Shown here one piece after another: positions 32,706 to 45,308 of a stretch of 64,000 bases of DNA (positions within the stretch are counted from its first letter, which is position 1; each line of letters starts with the position of its first letter). A program made the translations under genes and the position numbers. The notes beneath the pieces were generated by a model. That model saw only the letters and a list, made by a program, of their open reading frames with translations, searched no databases and was not told the origin of the DNA. Where the stretch lies: positions 62,001 to 126,000 of the forward strand of contig JALJCO010003910.1 of the NCBI GenBank assembly GCA_023101725.1, in the 5' to 3' direction. Source of the stretch: Atherinomorus stipes. Lineage: Eukaryota; Chordata; Actinopteri; Atheriniformes; Atherinidae.

Positions 32706-34350
32706 GAAAACCAATGATTGTGTCTATATTTCTGTGTTTTCATCAAATGTTTTACACAGTTGTACAACCCATGTAGAATATATGCAGTTATGGTTCAAGT
32801 TAATCAGAATTGGAAGAAAATGTTCTGTTTTGTATAAAAACAAGAACTTCTGTTTTGTTGGCATCTCTTGTGGTGGTTATGTATTTATCATTGCTGTAGT
32901 TTATTTTACCAGTTTCATCACAGATCTACCTCTAAAGCAACTTACTGGACGTTATACTTTTGAAGATATTTAGCAAATAAGGTGCATATTGCTGCATCAA
33001 ATCTCAAAGCTAAGCTTAGCCAGAAAATTCAATTAACCAGCCCAGTCTGAGAAATTTAAATTGCTATGCTCAGCGTGCCTGTTGGACCACAAGCAAGTTA
33101 CAAAATTATAAAAAGTCCAATGTGCAGCCGAACTAGCATAGTGCTGAAATTTTGAGTAGCTGTTTTGTCACTCTTAAACTTGCCCTGTGATGCTGTTTCT
33201 CATTATCTGACTGTGTTAATCCAGGGATCTGCTCGTTAAACAGAGTAAAAACATCCACACACTGTCAGCTGCTCCACAGGAACAAAATGTAGACACACTG
33301 GGAAACATTCACACACCAAGAGACACAAACTAAATCTCCCTCCTTCCCTCAGTGTCGCTCACATTGTGGAGTTTTTTTCTGCCTCACACGCTCAAACACT
33401 TTAAATTTCCAATATGATGACGTGGCATTTAAATCAATTTTTATACAGACAGTCTCTATGAATTTTCTAAAGGCACATTTTCACAGTTACTCCCTGGTCT
33501 GATATGCCATTGCATGCCTGTATGTGGCTGAATGTGTGTGTCACAACTCATGAGTCTTTAATTCAGGGCAGAATCTGTTTGGGAGATTAATTATCCCTCT
33601 GTAGAAACAAATACAGAGGGTTTTCTTGGCTACAGAAAGCTGTCAAGCCTGATTGTCCATGCCTGCAGTGTGTGTTTGTGCATGTAGCTGCTTGTTTAAA
33701 ATCCATGCTTTTCTCATGCCCTGGCAAAATTTGCCCAGAACAGTTATCAACCAAAGTGACAGTCTCCTTTTCAAATCATGTTCAGTAAAGTCCTTACACA
33801 CAAGATGTGGCCTTGCATAAGATGGTTTTGCTTGCTGCCCATCCTTAAACACCAACTGTCAGTCTCCTCGGAGCACTTACTGACATCCTCTTGGCAGGAG
33901 AATTATGCTAAGAATTGGTCACACAAGGTTACATGGGGTAAATCTGTATGCACAATCAAGTTTGAATGAAATGTATAGTTATAAGCAGCATTACTGTATA
34001 TTATAATGAAGACATAATTAATACACACTGGGAAAGGGTCAAGAGATCACATACACACTGTAACTAGGGGTGCAGAACGGAACAGTGGGAGCCACCGAAA
34101 CATGGTGAGAAGTATTTGAACAAACCCACTCCAGGACCAGCTACACTGATTTCATAGAAATACATGAAGTAGATTAATGCTACAAGCATTTTGTGTGTTG
34201 CCCCATCTTACAGCGCCGCCATTACGTAGGTGACCAGTCCCAATTACCTCAAATCTGCCAACATAAATAGCTGTGATAATATTCCATGTCCTTCCGAATA
34301 TTCCGAATATAAACAGCATGAATATCTGGACTGACAATGTTGGACAACCG
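32706..34350. other. Non-coding, no gene seen
   Basis: AT-rich non-coding DNA. GGTGCAGAACGGAACAGTGG near 34070-34090 may be the edge of a decayed MITE, not resolved. Confidence 0.4.
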
Positions 34351-34353
34351 TCT

Positions 34354-34400
34354 AAGGCAGTGGTTCCCAAAACCTTTTCATTGGCAGTTATAATGTCAAG

Positions 34401-34438
<38 letters not shown>

Positions 34439-34505
34439 ACACACACACACCCCGCCAACACTACTACTGTGGTGCAATTCCTTTTGTTGAGTCATATTTT
34501 GTTTG
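34354..34505. repeat. MITE edge with C38 run and (AC)n
   Basis: GGCAGTGGTTCCCAAAACC is the familiar left end of a vertebrate hAT MITE. It is followed by 38 C bases (34401-34438) and a short AC repeat (34439-34450). The C run lies in the G/C-rich subterminal zone these elements often have. The right end was not located. Confidence 0.6.
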
Positions 34506-35708
34506 AAAAAATATGACCATTTTTTGACATTTGTGCATTAATGTAAGCTATTATTCATCTCCAGAAACTGATTTTAATAACTGACAATCCACAATGGAAT
34601 AAAAAACAAATCTCATTATAATAAATGATCAAAAGTTGGTAAAGAAATAGTTTTGCAACTTTTGCAAGGGCTGTTATTTTACTATTTTCTCACATACAGA
34701 TGTGGGCATGAAAAAGTTCCCCTTTCTGGTGACTGCCGGACACTTACAAGCGACTTGTCTGCAAATTCAGTCGCACAGAGAAACGGCTGTGTGCCCAGGG
34801 GAAACGATTTCAGAGAATGCCCGGACAAGGACGTTTCCACACACCAAGTTTGGACACTGTGCGTGATGACGTATTCGCGGGACAAATTTTGGCAGAAAAA
34901 GGCGGAACTTTTTCATGCCCGCATCTGTATTGGGTTTTTGGGCAGTGTACAGATCACACACACTGTGTTTTGCAGCCTAAACTAAACTGCAGAACACATT
35001 TTTTTTGCTGGTTTTTTTTTGGTACAACATGCCAGATGAGCAGTCAGAACAAGGAATTAGTGGATAACAATATATATTTTTTGTTTTTCAAAAAGGATAA
35101 TAGTAATAATTTTTCTTAATATCCCACAGATTAGTTATTAACTCAGCGATATCACAGCTTCTTGTCTCTTAGTCCATTAGCTTTAAGTAGCATAAGAACC
35201 TTACCTTGTGCGTCATGTTAAGCTGGATGGCAACATGGACATGTAAAATATAATATTCGATTGATGAATATTCACCAAAATTTATCATGCTTTTGTTGTT
35301 ACATCCACCAAGGAATGGAGGTAATGTAATTGCCCATGTTTGTCTGTATGTCTGTCCATCTGTCTGTGAGAAAAAAAACTCAAAAAGTTCTGAACAATAT
35401 TTTATAGTCAAATAAAGAATTGATTTCTAAGTGGTACTGTACATGACTATTCAAAAAGTCTAAAATCACATGTATGTTTTGGCACCTTTGAACAGGAGAC
35501 TGAGCCTCAGTGTGAGTGTCCATCAGAATCATTCCTTTGCTATGTAATTCCCATTTTTGTAGCCAATTGTCACTGGTACAGACACCAAACCTCACTTGGT
35601 TAGGTTTGGAAAACACAGCAGCTGAGGCAGTCCAACACTGACAAAAAAAAAAAAAAAACAGTACTGAGTTTTTATGCTCATTTTAAAAAAGAAAAGTAAA
35701 ATCTCTGA
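34506..35708. other. Non-coding, no gene seen
   Basis: No recognisable gene. Overlapping ORFs of 100-110 codons at 34653-35119 occur in two plus frames, with no domain. TTTTTCATGCCCGCATCTGT near 34908 resembles the inverse of ACAGATGTGGGCATGAAAAA at 34697, giving an inverted repeat around 34.70-34.93 kb. Confidence 0.4.
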
Positions 35709-35901
35709 CAATGGCTGTGTCTGAATGTACACCCTATTCCCTACACGGAGCCCTTCATAAAATAAAAAAAAAAAAATGCGTCGTGGTTGTTGCCATGGTT
35801 GCCGTGCTGACAGCCAGTGATCATGTGATCATTCGGCAAGGAAAAAATCGTGAGCTTTGTGTCCGACTTGCCAACAGAATGAGGTGTAGCGCTATAGTGA
35901 A

Positions 35902-36399
35902 CAGTGATGGGAATAACGGCGTTAGAAATAAACGGCGTTACTAACGGCAATACTTTTTCAGTAATGGGTTAATCTAACTGATTACTAAGTCTGTCATCAC
36001 AACGCCGTTACCATTACTGGCCTTCACTGACAGCGCGTTACTATTGTATATGAGATTCATTTTTGTTCCTAGTGAACAGAAGTTTCACTTTTTTGGGGAC
36101 TATATTGTGCCGGTGCTCTTGCAGAGAGGAGGCGGAGTGATACGCAAATACCTGGAGATACTCGCCCATACACTCAGCAGTAACCTGCGGTCTGCAGGGC
36201 TTCAGACACGTGCCTCTCCACACATGCATGTTTGAGTAAAAAGGTTGCTGTGAGACCTGCGGACCTACACAGGGCGTACGGCGTCACCAACCTGACACAG
36301 ACGCAGCGATTACGTCCAGTTTAAGAAGAAAACAGCGTCATAGTTCGAGTAACAAGTTTCTCTGAATTATTTCTTTCACCCATGACCCGGATTCAGTGC

Positions 36400-36430
<31 letters not shown>

Positions 36431-36537
36431 GGACTGTCATTGAAAACCCCAGTCAATCTGCACAGCCGAACACACGTGCGCACAACGGGGAGAATTATAA
36501 ACTGGAATCAATACAAACATCAGTTTCCTTCAGAGAT

Positions 36538-36568
<31 letters not shown>

Positions 36569-36963
36569 CGTTGATTAGTTCGTGTTTCTTCTGGTGTTTG
36601 ACGTCATAACCACATGAAGCTCCTCTCCTGAGAAGGAGACGGAGCCACAACATCCATCAGTCTGAGTGTCCATGATTTTTCTGTTAGTAATTTATTTTGT
36701 ATAGTTTCCATTGATTTCATTCATTGGTCACATCTGATATTCACTTTTATATTAATTCAACATAAAGATTAATTAAATAGGTTAATTGGGATTAATTTAA
36801 AATTACATCTAAAGGAACATTTAAAAGTAACAGAAAAATTACTTTTCCAAGTAATTAGTTATTTTTCTAAAGCTGTAACTCAGTTACTAACGCCATTACT
36901 TTTTTGGAGAAGTAATTAGTAACTATGATTAATTACTTTTTTAAAGTAATGTTCCCAACACTG
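35902..36963. mobile_element. hAT-like element (CAGTGATGGGAA ends)
   Basis: 1,062 bp. Left end CAGTGATGGGAATAACGGCG; the right end inverted reads CAGTGTTGGGAACATTAC. Flanks ATAGTGAA (35894-35901) and ATAGTGTA (36964-36971) match at 7 of 8 positions, the hAT signature. Subterminal regions repeat GTTAC/GTAATTA motifs many times. Contains an (ATG)n run (36401-36429) and a poly-A run (36539-36562). No transposase, so non-autonomous. Confidence 0.85.
36401..36429. repeat. (GAT)n microsatellite
   Basis: Nine GAT units plus GA, seen directly, inside the hAT-like element. Confidence 0.95.
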
Positions 36964-37003
36964 ATAGTGTATAATGGGTCAGGGAGTAGGGTGTATATTT
37001 GTC

Positions 37004-37599
37004 CTTAACTCTGAGGATGGAATCTGTTACCCTGGTTACCAAGACAACAGAGCACTTTGTTGTGTGTATCTTTGTTTCACACACATAATTTTCTGTTACA
37101 CCAGTTGGTACCATCAGTACGTAATGTTTGTTATCCTGTTAATTGAATAAATGTAGGCTACATAAGAACAAGTCATATTACTGACAAGACAGAAATGCAG
37201 CAGTTCTGAATGGACTAGATCTTTTCTCAAAATCAAACCACAAATAAATGTCCATGAAAAATCTCCTCCTTACTTTAATTGCTTATTTGTTGATTCTTAT
37301 GTTACTTATAGGTAGAGTCTGGAGTCCCCCCACTGTTTCTGTTTGTGAACACTATTCAAATTGAGTGCCCCTTCTCTTGGGTAAATGGCCGCCTTGCTCT
37401 TCAGCCTTTTCAGCTTCAAGCATCACTTTCAAAGCTCGGAAGCGGGTAAAAGCTTACCCAATATTATGTTTTCCAAGCGTGCAATATCTAAAGCTCTTTT
37501 CACTGCAGAGTTCTTCCTTTTCTTCACTGTGTCTGACGTTTTTCTTCCTTTTTTTTTTTTCACGAGTTCAAGTGACTGGCGTCTGCTCCAGTCATGAGC
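37004..37599. other. Non-coding, no gene seen
   Basis: Nothing recognised. A C/T-rich stretch precedes the GC-rich block that follows. Confidence 0.4.
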
Positions 37600-37850
37600 T
37601 TATCCCAACACAGCTGCCCCTGGGTGCTTGGGCCCTGGGCTCTGGGGGGGGAGTCGGCAGTTGCTGATCTTGGTCCACTGGGGCCTGGGCCCCGAGACTG
37701 CAGGAGGCTTCAGCTGGGGCCGCCCTCTGCTAACCTCTGGGGGGATGCATGTCGCCCCCTTGGGGGGGTGGCTGCATGGGGTCCGGGCCTCTTGGTGGCT
37801 GCTGGGGGCCGGGTCTCGGGCAGTGCAGGCTTCCTCCTCCTTTTTAGCTG
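37600..37850. other. GC-rich island of G and C runs
   Basis: About 250 bp with repeated CTGGGGGC, GGGCCTGGGCC and CTTGGTGGCTG-like motifs, in sharp contrast to the AT-rich surroundings. The plus frames are open (102 and 75 codons), giving Gly/Leu/Pro/Trp-rich text without a domain. Several GGGG runs could form G-quadruplexes. It may be a GC-rich minisatellite or part of a transposon. CpG is not especially frequent, so it is not a classic CpG-island promoter. Confidence 0.5.
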
Positions 37851-39257
37851 TATAATCTCTAGAAGTGGGATATTTATTTTATCAAATCATTATAGAAGCT
37901 CCTAAAAGCATCAGGCAAGATTCTAAAATATTATTAGAAGTCAAAATGCTTGTTTGGTAAAAAGAAACAAAAAAATATGGCTTAGAAACAAGGACATATG
38001 AGTTTAATATGAGGAAACTAATGCAGGTCTGTTTTTACTTGTTTGGGGCATATGCTCATATATGTGCTCCCTGTTTTTCATGCTATGATTTTGCTGATTT
38101 CCAAAAGACTCACGAATAAAACATGTCTGTCATCATTTACTACTACTTCTCAACCATCTAATGTAAAAGTTTCATAAATTTACCATGGTTAGTTTTGGAG
38201 AGCTGAGTGAAAAAGCCAGAGAAATTGAGCCGCAAAGTGGCGATTTTCTGCTTCCAGGAAAATGCTGACGTTTCACGCATCACAGACATGCGTGATTGGT
38301 CGAAAAGGGCAATGGCGCAAACTGCAACAAGCTTAATCCCTGCTGTTTGGCTGGACCAAATGACGTGATTCTACAAGCACGCGCAAAGCCGCAGTGACAT
38401 CATTTAGAAGCTCCCTGGAAGTGCTTAAATATGGTCACTTGCCCTATAAAGGGTTAAGTTGAATTTGTAAATATCTGCTAAAAACAGATAATTCTGCATT
38501 AAAAAGGTTGTCATCATCTTATGAAGTCAGACTCAGCAACACAAAATATGAACTACTAAGTTCAGGTCTGTAAGCCTGCTGCACAGATAGCTTTTCCCCT
38601 TCTCAGAGTTCTATTTCACTGAATATGAAGCAAGTTCCACAAACAGCAAAGGCCACAATTTACTATGCAGCACACTAGCAGTTGGGGTGCATCTCAGTGT
38701 GACATTTCAATTCTTCTATTTTCTTTTTTTTATGAGAGAGAAAGAAATAGACAAACAGAAATGCTAATCGGTTTACGTCAATGATGGAGTGAAATCAAGG
38801 AGGAAAAGATAATCCTAAGTCTTCGGAGAGTAAAAAGACAATGATGATTAACCTATAAAACAGCATTTAGAATATTGCAATTTCTCTCAGTGTATATTCA
38901 CGTTCATTTAATCTTTACTCTGCTTCTGCCTTTTTTTTTTTTTTATTTGAGTGACTTTCTTGCCTCTTTTGCCCTGAGGTTACAGGCTGAGTGCCAGCAG
39001 AGAGTATGTTTGCAGATCCCTGTAGAGTGTGTATAAACTTGACCCATAACTTACCCTAGAGAGATCTGGTCCATCAAATATGCATAAAGTAGGGAGAGTC
39101 AAGCAAGGCATTAGCAGTTTCTTATTTTTCTAAATCAGGCCCAGTCCTAATCTCAGATACTTGAATGAAATGAGAAAAAGAACAGAAAGTGAATGTGACA
39201 GTCTTCCAATTATAACCAAAATAGCTTTATGTTTTTGTTGCTGTTTCACCAGATCAG
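37851..39257. other. Non-coding; possible piggyBac-like end
   Basis: The segment 38120-38458 is more CpG-rich and ends CCCTATAAAGGGTTAAG, with a TTAA directly after an inverted-repeat-like tip, the arrangement seen for piggyBac ends. The opposite end was not found. No gene. Confidence 0.3.
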
Positions 39258-39275
39258 CCCCCCCCCCCCCCCCCC
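39258..39275. repeat. Poly-C run
   Basis: 18 C bases followed by CT-rich sequence. Confidence 0.9.
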
Positions 39276-41633
39276 TCTCTTTTTTCTACTGTACAGTATA
39301 TCATCCACAATCTCTTTTTTTTACTTGTGAAAGTTTCGAGCTTAGACAAGTTTCTCCTGATGAAACAGGTTCACATAAAAAGGAACAAAAGGCACCCCTG
39401 TAGTGCCATACTAAGTATGAGGCTATATGGACGAGTCAGATGGAAGAGTGATGCCTAAAACTCAGCCAGCATCCTCATTTGAGGTGCAGCGTCATACTCG
39501 CTTAAAAGGGATTGCTATTATTCCACCAAGGTGCTCATTTTAGCTATATGCTCTCAGATACAATGATGGAATCCAATGAGACAGATCTCATCTTGAAGTA
39601 CATTAGATGGTATTTCTATACAAGCCTCGACACAATCCTGTCATAATAGAATCGATCAAACCTTCTTTATCAAAAATTGAGAGCAAAATTAATGGAGCAT
39701 TGCTGAGTAAGTGTTTTTTTTTTTCCAACTTTCCAAAAAGTTTCCCTCAGTTTTTACAGATACCCAGTCAAAAGATCAAAGACTCAAGCGAAATATGTTC
39801 CCCTCACCACTATAGAAACTAATTTTGTGTTAAATATTAGTTTTTTTATGCGTCTAATTTTCGACACGGAAGTAAGATGGCTGACTGTACTGAATCACTA
39901 AAGCTCTCAACCAATCTCAACATGTTTTACGGCCATTTCATGACGTCGCCCCCGGAACAGACACAGATTCTGAAGGGCCACAGAATGTGTTTTAGCACCG
40001 GCTTCATCACTCACATGAATGCTATTTGTAAACATTGATGGATAATCGGACTCTGATCAACGGAATGTTGTCTGTTCTTGAGGTGTTTTCATGGTGGAAA
40101 CTGTGTCAGGTTTCAGAACTAATCCCCGAGAAAAACACTTTACTGCCCGAGATTCGTGAAGTTGTCAGGAGTGAAGTTCACGCACAAAGTTGTTTTTTTT
40201 GTTGTTTTTTTCTTCTCCTGAAGATAAAATCCAACCACTTCTGGCAAGTGGATTCATTGTCCAGTACAACAAATAAACTCCCACGGCGAACACAACCACA
40301 TTTTTTCCAACTTGCCGTCCTCTAGAACTTAAAAAAAGAATAAATCTTCTGAACTCCGGAGCAAACATCTGTTAGCTGATGGCTGCTTGTCTCTGAGGAA
40401 ATCTTCCCGCAGGCTGTTTGTTTCTTCCTCAGAGAGTGTGGATAGGTTAGGATTCTCCTTAAGGTTCTCTTGAACAAAGTGGGTGTCTTGCTACGATGCT
40501 GCACATGCGTATTTGTCGCTTCATGATTGGTGACACCTCTCATGTCATACTTTTTAAAATAAAGTTTAAAAACAATGATTGGCACCATCTCATTACGTAC
40601 ACCGGTGGTCAGTCAGCCATGTTAAGGAAGCTAGAGCTTGGCCTAAATATTCATAAATATTACTCAAATATGCACAAATGAAGAAAAAAAATGACTCAAA
40701 TGGAGTTTTTTTTTATAAGGAAATGACACAGTAACATTCTTAAAAGCTCTTAAATGTCCATTTTTCATGATACGGCTCCATTTAGTCTACAGTCCCCAAA
40801 ATTGGAAAAACTTAATGAGGTGAAAATGTACTATAAAAGATTTTAAGCGAAAGTGGGTTCACTTAAAAGTACATTATGGCACTTATACTGTATATCTTTT
40901 GTTTAAAAATGTATGTTTTTCTACTTTTAGCCTTCAATTATTGTTCATTTTTTATTTCATCCATGCATCCTTGAGCATGCTTGATAATGGATGTATAGCC
41001 TCCCGTGATGAAATATAGATTTTGCCCTTATACAGACTAGTACATATTCTAACTATGGTTAAATTAGTTTCTTTACCTCATTAGCAGATAGACCAAAAAC
41101 AAAAAAAAGTTCCATAAAATAAATTAAACCATTAGGTGCATGCAAATAAAGACCAAATTATATCTTTGGAGCTGTAGAAAATGCCAAAATACTGAAAGAA
41201 ATAACCAAAAATCAGATTATAACTTGTTTGGATAACAGGCTACGTTCATCTTTGCACATCAACGCTGAATTTCAGTGTTTTTACTTGATATACAAATCCC
41301 TTCTTTGAGTGATTTATTGTCCCATTTAACAGCTGCAACATCCTCATCAACATTGATATCACTTTGTTGCCCAATGTAAACATGTGGAAATGTCATCAGC
41401 AGTGCCAGAAGAGACATAATGAGATCATGCTGCATCATCTTCCACCAAAGGAAATATCATTGATTTATGTTCTCCCACCACTTTAGCACCTTTATTTAGT
41501 TATTTGCATTTCACTTAACTATTTCTATTTTAAGCTACCTCATACTTTCACTCAGCTATCTCAGAGACAAAGTGTCCTTTTTGCTTAAATCGCTCTAGAC
41601 TGTGATCAATGGGCTATATGCACGGTTCCACTA
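39276..41633. other. Non-coding; unusual complex block 39.85-40.6 kb
   Basis: No gene recognised. The part 39850-40620 is less AT-rich and reads like a decayed mobile element (for example CGGAAGTAAGATGGCTGAC and TTCATGACGTCGCCCCCGG), but no ends were identified. Confidence 0.35.
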
Positions 41634-41798
41634 CTTCCTGAATTTCAGACAGCACCTTTGCGTCCTGTCTTTCATTATTGGACAAACTGATTAATCCAGG
41701 TGTGTTTGGCCAGTTACTGAGATCAGACACACCTGGATTAATCAGTTTGTCCAATAATGAAAGACAGGAAACAAAGGTGCTGTCTGAAATTCAGGAAG
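41634..41798. repeat. 72-bp near-perfect inverted repeat (foldback)
   Basis: Arms at 41634-41705 and 41727-41798 are reverse complements at 70 of 72 positions, separated by 21 bp. The arm begins CTTCCTGAATTTCAGACAGC and ends AATCCAGGTGTGT. If transcribed, it would fold into a long hairpin. It may be a minimal foldback transposon or the product of a template-switch event. Confidence 0.95.
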
Positions 41799-43032
41799 GG
41801 GGGGAGGCGGATAAAAACCCATTGTTGCATTTTGCAACCATATTTTTTCATGCCACTTAAAAAATGTAAATATTTATTCACTGAGACAGCAAGACAATGC
41901 AATGTGCGCAAGCATGTATCAGAAAGCTGTTATTGAGACGTTAATGTGACACTGCAAAGATTGATGAGGACACAGAATGGAAGTTGCATTGAAAGAGGGA
42001 AAACTTTTTCCGATGCAACATAAAGCCGAGTTTAGGGAAGGATATTACAAAGCACTGTGTTTCATGCACCGCTGTACTAAGCCTAATAATTTCAGTGAAA
42101 AGTTTGTTGACCCGACCACAAACCATCAGCATGAAACAACAGCTGGGCACAAACTATCCAGAGACAGATGCACAGAACAGCAGTGAATTAGCCATCTGCA
42201 GTAGTTAAGAGTGAATGAACTAATCAGTCTGCAAGAAAAAAATTAAATTGCAAGATAACTCAATACATCCTATTGCAAGGTCAAAGAGCTGCCATTCAGT
42301 AATTCTGTGGGACACATTCATACCAAGCACAAAAAGGAACATTCAGTCAATCATACGCCACTTAGAGAAAGGACACAGAATGTGCTCCACAAAACAGCAC
42401 AGCCGGACATTAGATAGTTAAAAGTGATGTTTCTTCAAACAGGTCCATCGGTCACGTTCAAATGAAAAGTGGTCTAGTGGGAAAAGAAAACTGAGCAAGA
42501 AATAATGCTGGATAAATGTGCAATATTCCTACAAGATGTAAAAGACATTTTCGGGCCATATGGCTGCTCAGAGAGTTGGCCTCATAACAACTGGGTTCAG
42601 ATCTCAAAGGTCCCATTGAGATGATGAGCGGAACGAACACAGTCCGGCGTTTCTATGTAAGAGGGTGGTACAACCATGCATGGATGGCCAGAGACAGACT
42701 TAAGACCAGTGACATACTCAGTCTCTAATTAGCAGCAATACTTTGTTGTAAAGGGCAAAACTGTCTGCTAGCCTCTCAGTATGACACTCCTCCTGTAATC
42801 TCCCTGTCATCATGAGGAGGAGGGGTGAATTGAAGAGATGGCCTCGTGAAACCAGCTTTGTGTTATGTTGTAGGGGAGACTGCTTTCTGTGTGCACTTGC
42901 TGTGTTTATGTGTGACGGTTGGCTGGTAATGTCGTGGCTGTTCACAGTTTTTCATTGTATGATACTGTGTGAGTCATCAGAAGGGGTTGAAGGATGATGG
43001 ATAAAACAGAGAAATGAGATTGCAAAAAAACT
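41799..43032. other. Non-coding, no gene seen
   Basis: No recognisable gene or repeat. Confidence 0.4.
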
Positions 43033-43715
43033 TCGGCCCAATTCTGATTCCTATTTTCATCCCTGCCCCTAGCTTTTACCCTTGACCACTGCACTTGAAA
43101 CTCAAGTGCTAGGGATTGAATTATTCCCCTAAAACTTGGGACAACCCTTCGAAAACCTCATGCGTCACCAAATCATATGTGGTGCAGTAAACTGACATCA
43201 AGGCTGTTTCCAGAAGAGTTTGCAATGCGATTTGCAGCAGCAATAATCTCCCTTTCCTGGGCGATTAGGTTATTTTTTCAGCTTTGGGCAGAAAAATGTA
43301 AAAATGAAAGGAAAAGTAAACGCCTTCGACTGAAGCTTAACGTTCATATTACGTTACATACATGAGCAGATGCATGTAACGTCACAAAATTATCGATTTT
43401 CTTCACATTTGAAATAAAACTGTGTAATACATTAAAGCGACAATTTTCATATGTTATTTACAATAAAATACTCACATTTCTTTGGCTGTTGCTGCAGATT
43501 TCATTGCCATTTTGCCCGTATTTCACGTTAAATTGTGGATAATATCGTACCACTCGTTTTCTAGTGTGCCCCTGGAAAATCTCAGTTTCGAGGGCCAGAG
43601 AGCCCTTCCACTTCCCCCTTCCCATAGGTCTGAACAAGAATTGGGACCACTACTGCTTCACATGAATCAAAGGGTTAGGGCCAAGAGCTAGGGCGAAGGA
43701 ATCCACCCTTAGTCT
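43033..43715. mobile_element. MITE-like element (CGGCCCAATTCTGATTCC end)
   Basis: The left part has CGGCCCAATTCTGATTCC, CCCTGCCCCTAGC and TGCTAGGG. The right part has TTAGGGCCAAGAGCTAGGGC, CAAGAATTGGGACC and AAGGAATCC, which are inverse counterparts. This is typical of a palindromic non-autonomous element common in teleosts. Exact ends and target duplication are not defined. Confidence 0.5.
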
Positions 43716-45138
43716 AAACTCTTCTGTTTACTTACCATCATATACTGTTCCCCTCTGATCCATACTTATAAAAGAGGTGGCATGAGCAAAACCAGTGATT
43801 CTTCTTTTATGCTTGCAATGCAACAAACTCTCGAAAAGAGGCCAAAATGTCCAAATGATATCATCAATGGCAATTGTGTCTTGAATGTCTGTTGCGGTGA
43901 AAAGCGAATGGTGGGGCATGTAATAGAGATGGAGAGGCAGGTAGGCTGCACATGTGCATGCAGAGATGAAGACAGTACCACACCGAGTTAGAGAAAATTG
44001 ACTGTGTGACAGTGCAATGCTGCGGGACTTTCAATGAGTGGAGGAGCAATTGGAGAAGTCAATTTACTTTGAATCAACTTCTGGCAAAACTACAAACTCA
44101 TGCTGAAGCCTACTACCATATTTGAAATGATTATTATTTCTAATGCTGGGAGTAAAAACTGGAAGGTACTCGGTCTTATGCGGTTTGTTCAGCAAACCCA
44201 CACACGGCCCGGCGTGCACATGCATCCTTCAAGGTGTCAGTGGAGCGTATACAGTAGGTGAGCTGAATGCTGTGATGGACTTGAAGCTCAATGAACCGCG
44301 AGGCCTCCACTCTCTCTCTTGTGTTGGAACAGATGGCAACACTACCAAGACCCACACTCATCTATCATTCACCATTCATTTAACTGGGAAGAGTATGTTT
44401 CTGTGTGTGTTTATGTGAGCTTTTGTCCACAGTGTAGTTAAAGGTGGGGTGACAATGAGGAGAGAGGCTGGCAAAAAGTATATTTTGAAATATGCATGTG
44501 TCCAAAGGTTGTCGCACATCTGTTGGACAGAAAAATGAGAATATCCAGTGGGTTGGGTGAGGCATTTCATGGGATGATGGATGCCATGTGTCAGCTGGGA
44601 TTGTTGTTAACACTGTAGCACAGTGTTGGTGATGCCTGTCAAAACTCCTCCAGTATTCTCTTTACTCTCTACCCCTCTGAAGCATTGGAGGAAAGAAAGG
44701 GCAGATGTGTAGTTAGTGTTTCAACTCATCACCTCTCCCCATCGCTCTCCATCCTTGTAGTCATTTCTTTGAGTATAGAGTGCCTCTGGCAAAACGCTGA
44801 AACCATCTGCTCTCCTACAGTGAGTCTTTCTCCATTCGACTTTTGCTTATAGCTCCTCCAGCTCTCGATACCTTCCCTTTTTGTCTACTTCCTCTTACTC
44901 GGAAAATCCCCCATTTTCCCCTTTTTTACTCCAAGAAAGTAAAATGTTGCTTTTTTTAGCTTGTTCAAAGTAACTTAACCCTGAATTCAAAGCACACTCG
45001 TGTACAGTATTTTTATGTTTACCATTGCAAACGAGGCTGTATCAGCTTTTCCTGCAATTAAAACGTTCAACGTTATTTCTTAAATAGTTTGAAGCACTGC
45101 TGCCTTTGATGAAGGAGTTGTGAGTTTTTTTTTTCCAG
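43716..45138. other. Non-coding, no gene seen
   Basis: Short ORFs only, with random-looking translations. No transposon recognised. Confidence 0.4.
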
Positions 45139-45308
45139 AATGCATCTCAGAGATAGTTGATGCATGTTTTCACAAGTATCATCTGTCTCAATCCCTGCCA
45201 AGCTTTTGTCTTCTGGACCATCTGCTCACAGTAGCAAGAAGTGCTGATCTTAAATGTCTGAGAGGAAAGCCAACTCTGTCTTCTTGGTTCTTGTTTGAAT
45301 GTCAGTGT
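45139..45308 (+). CDS. Weak candidate coding exon, unknown protein
   Basis: A strong acceptor (GAGTTTTTTTTTTCCAG) ends at 45138. The following frame is open for 56 codons (ECISEIVDACFHKYHLSQSL ... WFLFECQ) before a stop in the next few codons. The donor side is weak: GT occurs after TGTCAGT near 45306-45310 but does not match the consensus well. I do not recognise the peptide. It could be an exon, a pseudo-exon or chance. Confidence 0.15.

Larger units (their letters stand above)
35711..37003. mobile_element. Outer MITE interrupted by a hAT element
   Basis: The left end (TGTGTCTGAATGTACACCC then TATTCCCTACACGG) and the right end (GTCAGGGAGTAGGGTGTATA) are inverted relatives: CACCCTA..TCCCT occurs on both. 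The GCGCTATAGTG/ATAGTGTATAATGG text flanking the insertion belongs to this element's tandem TAGTG-type interior. No transposase. Confidence 0.55.
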
